NCBI GenBank assembly: GCA_016802295.1
Contig: JAESIW010000200.1
Location: 211,509-242,052 of the forward strand
Direction: 5' to 3'
DNA length: 30,544 nucleotides
Origin: Brachionus rotundiformis
Lineage: Eukaryota; Rotifera; Eurotatoria; Ploima; Brachionidae
The translations under genes and the position numbers were made by a program. The notes under the pieces are model-generated. The model worked only from the letters and a program-made list of their open reading frames with translations, was not told the origin of the DNA and searched no databases. Below are positions 9,911-21,200 of the stretch, in pieces. Position 1 is the first letter of the stretch. Each line of letters opens with the position of its first letter.

Positions 9911-11465
9911 AGTATTAAATACTACTATAACTGTTATTTCATTATCAAATTCGGATTCCTAACTTAATTCTGTTCTATTTGATTCGTACACGGATTATTT
10001 TACTCGATAAATATCCGAGATAGATTGATTTATTGAGTGATAAGAATAAAATGGAACTTTAGACCGCTGAAACTTTTGAACGGAAAGTCAAAACACCTTT
10101 TGAATATGTCCCATTTGCGATGCCTGTAAAACAGACCATTAGTTATGCATTTAAGTGAGCTTTTGTTTTTTTACTGGCAGATATTTTTTTAAGGGAAATG
10201 ACCTATGAGTTTTAATGTTTTAAAGTGAATTCAATCGGTTAATTAAGGTTTTCATAGCCCTGCAGCACCCTAGTGATCTCGATAAACTCTTTTTGTCCTT
10301 TGACCACGAAAAAATTTCCAAATAAGATCAAAAATTTTATTTATATTTATTTAGCTTATTCTCTAAGAGAGACTATTAGCATTTTTTTATGGCATTTATT
10401 GAGCTATCATAACAATATGTTTAAAAGGAACTTTTCTTTTAAATAGATAATCAATTTATCTCTCTGCGGCAGTGGTTTGTTTCTCAAACTTTGAGAAAGA
10501 TATTAAAAAAGATTATGTTTTAGATTCAAATAAGAAATTATTAATTAAATATAATTAAGGTATTTTGAAATCTATCTATGAACATGAGTCATTAATTGAG
10601 AATTAAATTCTTTCTAGATTAGTAAGAGAATCAAAATTTTCAAATTGTCAAAAATATTTTGTTTAATTGCCTATATCAAATATTTTATCAACTAAATATA
10701 ATTAGACAACGAAAAGAGATGGAAAATAGGATCCTAATTTACCATTACATAATTCAATTAGGTGTTTTTTTAAAAAGTATTGCTTTAGTTATTTTGGAGC
10801 AAAATATATGAACATGAATAATTTTATGACTTTCAATATATGACCTCAAAATTAAATTTGTTTATTTTAAACGAAAGATTCATAATCAATTTAATTTCTA
10901 TTAAATTTTTTTGCTTTTATATTAAATAATTTTTTATTTCTAAATTAGTTATTTATTTAATTTTTGAGTATTGTTTTTACAATAAATTAACTCGATCATG
11001 CCTCTTTGGCCGGGTTGAATGTTACAGGAAATATTTTTATCTTATTTTTAAATTAAGGTTGATTGTTCTCGAATTCTGTCCTAATAAGGCAAAAAAATAT
11101 GCATTTTCTTAACAACTGACTGAAGTATTATTCAAGATTTTGAGAGTTGTTAAATATATAAACATGAATCATTATATAATATATAAATACTATTATTTAG
11201 CGAAACCTTATTTTGGTATAATTTAAAAATATGTCAAAAGGCATTGCTGTGAGACAAAATAATTAGCTACATCCGTTTCAAAAACTTACTCGATTTCTAT
11301 TGGTTAATCGGAATGTACATCAAACTGTATATAAACGATGCAACAAAAGACTTTTTGAGATCTAGTCCAACAACAGCAAACTAATCTGTCAATTATTCAG
11401 ACATAATAAACAACGTCTTAAGATGTCTCTACTTATTATTCAGTGTTTAAAATGATCAGCACTAT
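9911..11465. other. Gene-free repeat-rich DNA between copies of repeat A
   Basis: No protein frame is supported. It holds one copy of repeat B (10846-11020). A TATA-like CTGTATATAAACG at about 11325-11338 and ATAATAAACAACG at 11404-11416 could belong to a decayed LTR promoter and poly(A) signal. The rest is AT-rich and featureless. Confidence 0.4.
10846..11020 (+). repeat. Dispersed repeat B, copy 1
   Basis: Divergent copy of the segment at 16403-16570. Both share TTATTTTAAAC(G/A)AA(A/G)GATTCA near the left side and, about 120 bp later, CGA(T/C)CATGCCTCT(T/C)TG followed by an (A/C)CGGG-type block and GTTG. In this copy the terminal hairpin is degraded. Confidence 0.6.
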
Positions 11466-11877
11466 CAATCCACTATTTAAACCACTACTTTATTGTTAGA
11501 ATTTGCAACAAATCAACGGAAAATAACGAAAAAAAAACAACTGACAGAAACTAATCGACTTTGTTGTCCAATTAGACATTTAGTCCAATTAACAACTAGA
11601 ATTGCAACAGTCTACAACTCAAAAGTGGCAACATATTAGCTAAACAAAGAAAATTGACAATAAACAACAAATAAACAAAGAAAAATGGGTTGAAAAAGGC
11701 CGAGCCTTAAAGCAATCCGGTGACTGGACGATAGGTGGTACGCATAATCCTGTTATGCTAATCGACCTAAACCATCACAAACTATATAATCAGTCAGTTA
11801 GAATTTCGGATTCCATTAAATAAACTTTTAACTAAAATAAATAGTTTTACCTATTTTTGGCTTAAATCCCTTGTGTC
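11466..11877 (+). repeat. Dispersed repeat A, copy 2, with ~300-bp extra internal segment
   Basis: The left block (CTATTTAAACCACTA) is at about 11469-11484. The right block, with AATTTCGGATTCCATTAAAT and ATTTTTGGCTTAAATCC, is at about 11802-11870. Between them is a segment absent from copy 1, bounded by similar GTTAGAATTT strings (about 11494 and 11797). It looks like an insertion, or an internal deletion in the other copy, between short direct repeats. The segment holds the stem-loop GCATAATCCTGTTATGC near 11740. Confidence 0.6.
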
Positions 11878-14800
11878 CAAATCAGAGAGTTTACATTTAA
11901 TCAACAAAAAAAATTTATAAAGTGAAGATAGAGAGAGATGTTAAATTATAAAATTGTTTCTAATTTTGCTTTTATCATAGTTTAAGATTATTAAACAATT
12001 AATTGATAAGACAACAGCTTTGTGTAATTCAATGTGAACGAAGAAAGAAATTTCTAGTTCAAATTTAAGTTAAATACTTGAGGAAAGAACAATATTTACC
12101 AAGCACTTGAAAAAAGTTTATATCTTAAAAGTAAAAAATCTCTTCACCAAAATGTAAATTAATTGAAAGAAAAGACATATGTTTAATAGCCTTCCATTAA
12201 TTATAAAAATCAGTTTGAAATAGAAATTAAAATTTGTCTAAAAAATACTTAATAAAGGATATTTTAATGGACATAAATTGATTTGGTTTTATTTCAGACA
12301 ATAGGAAGACTCACACAGTCTGCAATTATTTGTCAACTTGAGAAATTATCTATCTCCGGAATAAAAAATTTATACAAACTCTTGAAATTGAAATTATTTT
12401 CCAAATTTGGCAACATTTTTAACTTATTATAGAAAGCAATAGAAAAAAGTTTATTCAATTTTATCCAATTAAGTTTGGCATATTTTGGGCCAGGAAAGAA
12501 CAAAAATTAATTTAAAAAAGATTTTTTTTTTTATCAATTATCTATTTATCTGTCAAAAAAATTTTATTTTTAAGAGCTCATGTAAAAAATATAAACAAAA
12601 CATTCAACTACAAGTTTTATTTAAATTTTAAATTTAAAAATAAGAAAAACACCTGGTTCAGTTTGCATGACAATTAGATTGCACCAGGCACCAATGGTGA
12701 GAATAAAAATAAACACTTTTCTTGATATCTTATGTTTTTATTTGATCAATTTCATCAAATTATCTTTGAATTATGCTAATATAAAAATTTCTTATAAACT
12801 TTTTTTAATATTATGTTTTCCAAGTTTATTAAATTAAGTGGATTTTAATTTCTTGACAATGGACCTCTTAAGAACCCTTCTTTCGGGTCAAAATAGCTCG
12901 CCAAGTGCACTAATTCATCAAGTTTTAAAAATTTATTAAAAGATAACTGAGAAAAATTTGTTTATTAGAAAAATAGTCTATTTTTCGTACAAATCATCAC
13001 GTGAATACATCTATTCTCTTTAAGATAACTCTTTCCAATAATTGTTAAGTAATAAATAAATGATATAACTTGTTGACACTTGGAAAATTTGTGCAAAAAT
13101 TGACGCTTTTAAAATTTTTATTTATTCTAAAATTAGCGGAATAATTTTACAAAATTAAAGCTTTTATTTTGTTGGGCTTTGTTTACCTTTTTTTTCGATT
13201 TCAACACTTTTACCATTGTTTATTTCTATTTTTCCAAATCCAGCGTCCTGAACTGATTAAAGCATCAGGTCTGGTTGCGCAATTTATCTCTCAAATGCAT
13301 ACCATACAAGGCTGGATTAGGGCTTTGGTGACTTTATCCAACTCATCAATCTTAAAATGCTAATTAAACCATTTTAAACAATTTAAATATTCTATTTGAA
13401 GATCATTAATCCACATATTTACATTTAAAACTAATTAATGATCCAAAAATTAGAGTTTAAAGTAATAAACAAACATAGGCTAATGCCTACTAGCTTTTTT
13501 ATTTTGTTTAATTAAATTTTATTTTTTAAATTAAAATATTGATTTGCAGTGCTTAGAAGAAAGAGAAAATCTTAAAGTGATATTAGTTCTAATTTGAATT
13601 AATTATTGAGGTAGAATTATAATTCTCAAGTTATTTTTCATAATTTGCCTGATGCCAAGTTTCGTGTTTGGTATTGGAATTTCAGCTTCATGCTGTTTTG
13701 CCTAGAAGAAAAGCAAATTTGAACTTAAGGTTGTATGAATAAGTGAGTGTGTATTTCAATAAATAAATAAATATATATATAAATTATTTAATTTTTTTAT
13801 GTGACAAAATTTGCAGTCGACCTAAATTCTGTGTGTTGATTTTTAATCTAAGGCTTCTAGGAATAGAAATTATTGCGTAATGAACCAATTAGGCAATTAT
13901 GGACACTCGAGCCTTGTTATCCGAGGCTTTGGCTGCAATAGAAGCGTAAAGTACTTTTTTAGATAGTGTATTTGGTTGTTTTAAAAGCAAATAAACATAA
14001 CTATTTGTTAATATTATTATAATTTTATTTATAAAATTTATAATTTTTAATAATATATAAATAACTATGGCAATTGAAATAGTTTTGCCTTAAATTTTCT
14101 AACTTGGAAAATTGAGAACTAAATTTTTAAGTTTTAAAGCTATTTGGCACAAGATTGGACCATGTTGCGCAATCATTTAATTTAGGGTTAATGTTTTTAA
14201 ATTGACCAGAGTCGTTGCTGCCTATCCAATGTTTGATATTAAATTAGGATTATTTAGCATTTGTGTGTTGGTCAACGCATTAGGCTAAGCCGTGTTGACT
14301 AGCAGATTATTTGGGATGTACAACTAAGTAAACTAATGATGACCAATAGTCTTGCTAATCACTTTTGCTTGTAGACATTTCTATGGGCGAGCATAACCAT
14401 TTGAGATATTTCGCTCATGGTGATATTTAAAGATAACAATCCGCTCTTATACTTAATCGTTACTCTTTATCTATTGATATAAATTTCTCTTCTCTCCATC
14501 TCTCTCGCTTTCGTTTTGTTTCGATGGGTTTTTATCTTTGCTGACATATTTTTTACCAATCCCATCGGATAATTAGCATTCACATTAATTAGGCACATAA
14601 ATCAATTCAATTAATTTTGATCAAAAATGTCATTTTAAGTAGTGGTGGTCGACTTTTTTCTCTTTTCATTTTTTGCTAGAGAAATTTGGTAGTTTTTGAC
14701 CAGTTGCATAATTAGGTATAATTGGGACATGGGCAAAGACCAGTTGTCTGTCAAGGTTGAGGCTAACTAGTTTGCTTATGCAGGTGAATAATTTAGCTCT

Positions 14801-15640
14801 GAGCCAAGGTCTGTTTAGTGTAAAAGATAAAGATCTAGCTTGTTTGGTTGTTTGATGACAGATGACCAAGTTTTTTCCCAAATAAATCATTTATTGTATT
14901 TTGTAAGACAGTCTTTAGACATGGATAGTGACCAATGGCATCAATTTTCAAGCAACTTAAAAGTGGCCTGTCGGACAAATATTTGGTCCATTTGTCAAAT
15001 AGAAGATAGTTTAAGTAAAAAAAGATAATTAGGAATTTTTTTAAATATTTTATTTATTTATTTTATCAATTAATTGTTATGAAAATAGTGCAATTTAGAA
15101 CATGCATTGTACATGCATTGTAATCGCAATTAAGACAAATTTTTGGTCATTGTGCATATAGCGAAATTATTTATTTCAAATTTCTAAGCCAGAACATATT
15201 TTATACTTTTAGGTCCAAATTTTTTATATTCAATTGATCTAGTGGTTGTGTTTTAAGCCTTACCAAAGACATGGTCAGTTGTGGAGAAAAAGACTAAAAA
15301 TTTTCAAAAAATAAAATTAAGAGGCTTGTTTGGGTTTTATATAATTTTCTATGAAAAGTAGGACATGGCAAGCAGCAAGCCTTCAAATATGATTCTAGAA
15401 TAAGCTTAGATAATAAGTTTAATTTTTAATTTTAGATAAAAGTTTATTTTCGAACCATGGCAAGTTCGATAACTCTCTAATTTAACTAATAGAGATTAGT
15501 TATGATAATTTTCCAGTTTTGCTAAATTATTAGCTTAGAAAGGAAAATATTTAGAATCTGTAGCAAAATTGTAGCTAAAAAATAAACATCTTGCCAATAA
15601 AAGCTGGTTCCAAATGTCCATGAGATGAAATTTTTTTTAA
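11878..15640. other. Long gene-free AT-rich region
   Basis: About 3.8 kb with no convincing gene on either strand. Short frames exist (for example 13169-13363 plus and 14666-14890 minus) but carry no recognisable domain. A stretch at 13245-13363 follows a plausible acceptor (AAATCCAG) and has fairly protein-like composition (beginning RPELIKASGL), but nothing supports an exon. Seen: an AT run at 13767-13784 and a pyrimidine tract at 14466-14510. Confidence 0.45.
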
Positions 15641-15654
15641 TTTCATTTACTCCC

Positions 15655-15731
15655 AATTTTCAGCTGAGTGTAATATCGAATTATCATGTATTCTATATCA
15701 ATTTGTAGCACAGAATTAGTATTATCACGAA
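15655..15731 (+). repeat. Dispersed repeat C, copy 1
   Basis: Nearly the same as 16839-16912. Shared words include TTTTCAGCTGAGTGTAA, GAATTATCATGTATT and TATATCAATTTG, then AGAATTAGTAT. Only scattered substitutions separate them, so this is a young or locally copied repeat. Confidence 0.85.
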
Positions 15732-16074
15732 TCATATTTTTTCCCAGGCCAGATCTCATATCTTTATTCGAGTGTGTTGTAATTTAAGTTATGCTGATTC
15801 AAAGGGTAAATTCTAATCAATAATTATGTGCTTTATTAGATAATTTCATTTACTATTTTGGAAAACCAGCGCTCTGCTTCTTATCTTGAGCAAAGTGCCG
15901 TCATATTGACTCTCTAAGATAAGACGCACATATTTTATTCCTTTAGCTAAAAACTCTCTCTCAACTCAAATCCATTTATTATTTTAAACATTTGAATAAG
16001 ACATCCTCTCAGTCATTTAAGTGTTCAATTTAGTCTCTTCTTTTAACCAGTGCATCCCTCATGTACAATAATTC

Positions 16075-16250
16075 AGATATGTAGCCGGAGTTGTGTGTTC
16101 GGCATGCAGAAAGAGGGTCGAAAGTTCAAACCCCTCTCATCATATAAATGAGGTACTGGCTCTGACTGAGAAAATTGCTATGTCGAAGAACGCATTAGAA
16201 AAGGGGTAGCAACACCCTTTGCTCCACAAAGAGCGAATGGGGAAAAAAAG
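16075..16250 (+). mobile_element. tRNA-derived SINE-like element
   Basis: The head resembles a pol III promoter: an A-box-like TGTAGCCGGAG at about 16080-16090, and a B-box-like AGTTCAAACCC at 16123-16133 inside a T-arm-like GAGGG...CCCTC stem, with the expected spacing of about 35-40 bp. The body runs to an A-rich end (GGGGAAAAAAAG at about 16239-16250), consistent with a SINE tail. The body also contains AAGGG...CCCTT arms near 16200-16220. It does not fold as a functional tRNA. No second copy is in the window, so mobility is inferred from structure alone. Confidence 0.55.
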
Positions 16251-16402
16251 ATTGATAGAGTTATATATTTCTTTTTATTTCAATTTATTTTCTCAAGTCC
16301 ATTTATTTTATTTTAGGAATAAAATATGTTCTCAGTTTTACTAGTTCTTGTAGTCATTTATTCTTACACACTTAGTTCTAATTCTAATAGATGAGCTAAA
16401 AA

Positions 16403-16570
16403 TTTAAGTTTTTTATTTTAAACAAAGGATTCAAAATAGTATCAATATAATTTTTATTTTATTTGCAGATTGTTTTCTAACTTTGATATTTTATTTACTT
16501 CAAAAAACTAATTTTTTATATATATTTTTCAGTAAATGAACCCGACCATGCCTCTCTGAGGTCGGGCAGT
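16403..16570 (+). repeat. Dispersed repeat B, copy 2, ending in a hairpin
   Basis: Homologous to 10846-11020. Near its right end (about 16535-16560) it carries CCCGACC-ATGCCTCTCTGA-GGTCGGG, a perfect 7-bp GC stem with a 12-nt loop, in otherwise AT-rich DNA. Such a GC hairpin near the 3' end is seen in some non-autonomous elements. The family is unknown to me. Confidence 0.62.
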
Positions 16571-16838
16571 GTTGATTTATAATACATAATGATATGTTTT
16601 GGTGCTGAAGAGAATAAAATCAACTCTATCTCAATCTATTTCTCAAATCCATTCATCATTTTTAACTAACAATCGGGTCTATAGACGAACTATTTTGGAA
16701 TACTATTGTTCTGTATTAGTTATTTAATTATTTTAGGGTGTAAGTTTTGTAGCTATGTTCTATTCTTCACATTAACAGATATTAGATAATTTTTGAATTT
16801 AAAATATTAAAAAATCCATGGTCTTCATTTTCTTTCAA

Positions 16839-16912
16839 TTTTTCAGCTGAGTGTAAAATTGAATTATCATGTATTTTATATCAATTTGGAGCAGAGAATT
16901 AGTATAATCACT
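16839..16912 (+). repeat. Dispersed repeat C, copy 2
   Basis: Second copy of the repeat at 15655-15731, in the same orientation and 1.18 kb downstream. Smaller shared pieces between the two neighbourhoods (TCTCAA(A/G)TCCATT near 15962, 16293 and 16638; ACTATTTTGGAA near 15851 and 16689; AGG(G/T)TGTAAGTT near 16736 and 17078) suggest that the whole 15600-17100 block is a set of nested or duplicated decayed elements. Confidence 0.85.
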
Positions 16913-17114
16913 TTTAAAAATAAATTTTTGAGACTAAATTTTATTTTATTAAGTATTACTAAAAAAGATATGAAAAAAAAATACTAGTTTTTCCAAATTT
17001 ATGTACTATTTAAAAATTTTATTGCATTTTATTTGCTTTTTCCACTTTGTTTTTACCAAAGTTCCTAATTATTTCAGGTTGTAAGTTCGTTGAGACTTTT
17101 ATTGAAAATAACAC

Positions 17115-17575
17115 TCTGGATTTTTAAATTTGCCAGGCTTTAGATGCCGCAGACGAACATTGTTTGTTCCATTTTAGGTAATTAGATACAACAACACCGG
17201 GGTCCTTCTCTTCAACAGTTTCTTTAAGAGTAACTACCCCATCTGAGATAGGAACTATATATCCAGTTTTTTTATTCATATTTCGACCAGTATACATTGT
17301 TTTACACTTTAATACTTTAATACAATAAATTTGGTAGACCATTTTGCTGTCGAGTTACTTAATTCAAAGAGATCATTCTGAAGCTGAGTCGATGCTAATT
17401 CTTTCTTATTAAAAAACCTCAATATTTTCAAGTCCTCTGCATATGATAAACATGGACTTTAAATAGAATCCAAAGATTGCTTAAGTGAATAATGAACAAA
17501 ATCGGGCCTAAAACCGACCCTTGAGGGACGTACTTTATATCAATTTGAAGGATAAAGTTAGTTTTGTATTCACAG
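17115..17575 (-). mobile_element. Decayed LINE reverse-transcriptase fragment
   Basis: Read on the minus strand, the fragment begins with VPQGSVLGPILF (about 17531-17496), the RT motif before the catalytic box. It then gives SYAEDLKI near 17450-17430, where an active enzyme has the YADD-type box; here Glu has replaced the first Asp. Next come a K-C-K...G-R-N block (about 17310-17280) and EEKDPGVVVS-x-x-LKWN-x-x-C (about 17215-17165), the thumb-side pattern of CR1/jockey-like LINEs. Stops and frameshifts separate the blocks. The fragment is truncated at both ends and inactive. It points away from the kinase gene. Confidence 0.82.
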
Positions 17576-17591
17576 AACCGTGGTTCTATTT

Positions 17592-17693
17592 CGAGCTAAA
17601 CTGGCGCTTTCAATAGCTGCTTAGACAGCACAGCTGTTGTTGGCCAGTTTGACAGCTTTGTTTTGTTAAACGCTTATCTCCCAGTTTAGCTCG
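17592..17693. repeat. Inverted repeat, 13-bp perfect arms, 76-bp spacer
   Basis: CGAGCTAAACTGG at 17592-17604 is matched by its exact reverse complement at 17681-17693. The spacer contains the palindrome ACAGCTGT and a second partial copy GGCCAGTTTGACAGC. It lies about 530 bp upstream of the kinase start codon, just before the GA tract. It could be a foldback element remnant, a structured 5' RNA or a paired regulatory site; the sequence alone does not decide. Confidence 0.75.
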
Positions 17694-17780
17694 TATGCTA
17701 GAAAACTTTTGTTTTTATGCTCGAAATGCTTATAAATGATGTTTAACACATTTCAAAGATTCGAAATTGGGTTAAACTCG

Positions 17781-17800
17781 TAGAGAGAGAGTGAGTGAAT

Positions 17801-17834
<34 letters not shown>

Positions 17835-17855
17835 AAGAAAGAGAGAAAGAGAAGC
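17781..17855 (+). repeat. GA-rich purine tract
   Basis: An almost uninterrupted (GA)n microsatellite with occasional T, C and A changes, followed by GAAAGAAAGAGAG. Because it lies about 400 bp upstream of the kinase gene it could act as a GAGA-type promoter element, but a simple microsatellite explains it equally well. Confidence 0.85.
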
Positions 17856-18087
17856 AAAGGGGGACGCACTTAAACGAGACGATTCTTCTTTGCATAGCTT
17901 AAGACACTCTAATGATCATATATTATTAAAATAAGAAACAAAGAGCAAAATTATAAAACAATTATAATTACAAGTCGCTTGATTGAGGAGAAAAAAAAAT
18001 TTGTAGTAAATTTTGTAGCGTAGATTTGTAGTGTAGATTTGTAGCAATAAATGTAGCACTACATGAGATTTAATGAATTTTATTTGC

Positions 18088-18221
18088 AGATTTTAGACAG
18101 AATGGAATTTAGTTTTGACAATTGAGCCACAGCGTACACAGACTAAATTAGATAATTAATTAACCAGAGCAAAAAGAACAAAATAAACTAATTAAAAAAT
18201 AATTGACTAATTGGCAGCAGA
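18088..18221 (+). promoter_or_regulatory. Probable splice acceptor and 5' UTR of the kinase gene
   Basis: TTTTATTTGCAG ending at 18089 is a good 3' splice site. The following 132 bases lead to the kinase ATG with stops in all relevant frames, so they fit a 5' UTR. A non-coding first exon would then lie upstream, perhaps near the GA tract at 17781-17855. Confidence 0.45.
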
Positions 18222-21200
18222 ATGTCAGAGGCGGACCTACTCCAGCCGGATCACGTGATCAAAGAGAGGTGGAAGGTGGTGAGCAAGATAGGCGGGGGCG
18301 GCTTCGGCCAGATCTACGAAGCGGTCGACTTGGCGACCAAGGAGAGCGTGGCGCTGAAGCTCGAGTCGACCAAGCAGGCCAAACAGGTGCTCAAAATGGA
18401 GGTGACCGTGCTGAGGCGGCTGCAGGGCAAGGACCACGTGTGCCGCTTCATCGGCGGCGGCACCACCGACTCCTACAACTACGTGGTCATGAGTCTGCAG
18501 GGCAAGAACCTGGCCGAGCTGCGGCGCGCCCAGACCAAGCAGTGCTTCTCGCTCGGCACCACGCTCCGGCTCGGCTCCCAAATCCTCGTCGCCATCCAGC
18601 ACATACACTCAATCGGCTTCCTGCACCGGGACGTCAAGCCGTCCAACTTCTCCATCGGCCGCACGGCCACCACCAGCCGCAAGGTCTTCATGCTCGACTT
18701 CGGCCTGGCGCGCAAGTACACGAACGCGCAGGGCGAGGTGCGCGCCGCCCGCCCCCAGGCCGGCTTCCGCGGCACCGTCCGCTACGCGAGCGTCAACGCG
18801 CACAAGAACCGCGAAATGGGCCGCCACGACGACCTCTGGAGCCTCTTCTACATGCTGGTCGAGTTCCTGACCGGCCAGCTGCCCTGGCGCAAGATAAAAG
18901 ACAAAGAACAGGTCGGCATCATGAAGGAGAAGTACGACCACGGCCTGTTCTTGAAGTACTTGCCGAGCGAGTTCAAGGCCTTTTTGGAGCACGTGCAGGA
19001 GCTGAGGTACGAGGACCGGCCCGACTACGAGCTCCTGCTCGACGTGTTCAGGTCGGCCATTCAGCGCAAGGGCGTCAAGGACTCGGACCTGTTCGACTGG
19101 GAGCGCGAGCACGGCGTCGCCGCGGCGGCCAGCTCGCTCGACGACGAGCAGATGATCAACCAGCTGCAGAACACGCTCGCCGTCGCCGGCATCACCACGC
19201 GCGCCGAGCAGCACTCGAACAGGGCGCCCGCCGCCAAGCGCGACCTTCACCTCGTCCGCATGACCTCCAACGACACCAACAACAACAAGGAGAGCAATGC
19301 GCTCAACGACGCCTGCAGCCAGCAGTCGGCCAACTCGTCCAAACGGCCCGTCGCCGCCACCACCACCACCACCGACAAGCAGCACTCGCTGGTGATGGCG
19401 CGCAAGGAGCTCAAGGCCATGAGCAAGGAGGGCAAGGCCGCCGTGGCTGCTGCCGCCGCCGCCCAGTGCGCCAACGCAGCCGCCATTCAAGCCAGCGCCA
19501 CCAGCACCGCCCTACCGCACAGAAACAAACCCACCGCCGACTCGAGCGCCTCCGCCTGCTCCGAGTCCAACAAAAACAACCAAAACCACAGCCACAACAA
19601 CAACAACAACAACCCAACAAACACCACCAACACCAATTTGAATAAACACAAGCCTATCATAGTTAATAATGCGGCAGGACAAGCGCCGATCGGGTCATCG
19701 TTTCCCTCCGTGACCCCATCGTCTACATGCAATGCCATTGTGCAGACAAATCCGAAGACATTTTCGTACAAGAGTCAAACAAGCCAATCAATTAGACAAA
19801 ACAGTATGCCAAAGAATAGTTTGAACAATAGTGTGGATTATACGACGCCGATAGGCGTCACCTCGTCGTCCATATACCAGTCGCCTCAGATGGACATGGA
19901 GTTGTATCAGCAGAACGATAGCGGGCCGAGTCTGAAGCCGCCCAAGACGCCCACTCGCATGTATTCCAGGGAGCGGTCGTCCAACAACGCCAATAGCAAG
20001 CTGGACTATGTGGCCAGTTCGATGAGTGGTCATCTGTCCAGGCGTAATAATAACAGTTCGAACAACATGTCCATGTTGGATAGTGATGCGCAGTCGCTGC
20101 CCCAGGCCACATTCGCCATGAAGGCCGGGCCGCAGACGCTCGTCAGCCAATGGGTGGTGACGCTGGACGACGGCGACGAGGACGACGAAGACAATGACGA
20201 TGACGCCTCGCCGGCCGCCCATCCAACCACTTCTGCAGATTTGAACAACAATTTTGTGCCCGATCACGTGATCACTCACTCGTTCCTTAAAGCCAATGAG
20301 AGCACTGGTGCGGGCCGATTGCGTCACGAGACCGAACACGAGAGCTCGCTGAGCAGAGCGGCCAGCACCAATCAGATACGTGCACGTAATCAAGAGGCGG
20401 AGTTTAGCGCCGAGTTCGACACGGCTAAACAGCATCGATTGCGTAATCAAGAGGCGGAGCTTGGTGATAACAACCGGCCCGTGCATGCATCGGCACAGCA
20501 GCAGCAACTGCAACGATTACGTAATCAAGAGGTCGAGGTCAAAAACGATGCGAATGCGTTTAAGAGCTCGTTTGACGACAATGTCAAGGACAATCAGACA
20601 TTTCAAAATTTACTCAACCAAATATTGACCGAGCCCAAGTTTAAAACATCGAGCGAAACAGAGTCCAAACGGCAATCGTTGCTAGGCACCGATCCACTCG
20701 GACACATAAAATATTTAAAAAACACATACAATATTCATTATTATCCGAGTGACTTTGTCAATTATGGTGAAAATGGCGAAACAAACAACACCAGCAGCAG
20801 CAAATTGTCCAATTCGAAGTCATTTTATGGCGACCACCAGCGCCACAACCAGGACACTCATCAAGCCTACAACAAACAAGCCCTATTACTCAACGACATT
20901 GCCAATTTGACCAATTTAAAAAGCGTCAAATCACTCACCAGTCTGTACGAGTCCAAAGCAAGCAATGGTACCACTGGCACCAGTGCCGCTACCACTCCTA
21001 TGCCAATGTCATCTACTCAAGCCAACAAGACCCTCGACTTCAATCTTATATTCAACAAGTACAATCCCAACAGCAACATTGGCACTAGTGGCAAAAAGTA
21101 CGAAAATGAGCAATTTAATTCGCGCTCGTTGGGAACATTTCAGCCCAACGAGCAGCAGCTCACCACCAATCCAGCATACAATAACAACAATTTAAATGTT

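Noticed and set aside
13169..13363. Frame with a protein-like end after an acceptor-like AAATCCAG
   Set aside because: No partner exon, no donor and no recognisable family; AT-rich first half.
16075..16150. Functional tRNA gene
   Set aside because: B-box and T-arm resemblance only; there is no consistent acceptor stem or anticodon arm, so a SINE-like remnant is the better reading.
18609..19490. 293-codon minus-strand frame inside the kinase gene
   Set aside because: Antisense shadow caused by GC-rich third positions; Gly/Val/Leu-rich with no domain.
18203..19645. 480-codon plus-strand frame overlapping the kinase
   Set aside because: It is the +2 shadow of the GC-rich kinase frame; composition is Arg/Gln/Ala/Pro-rich noise and there are no motifs.
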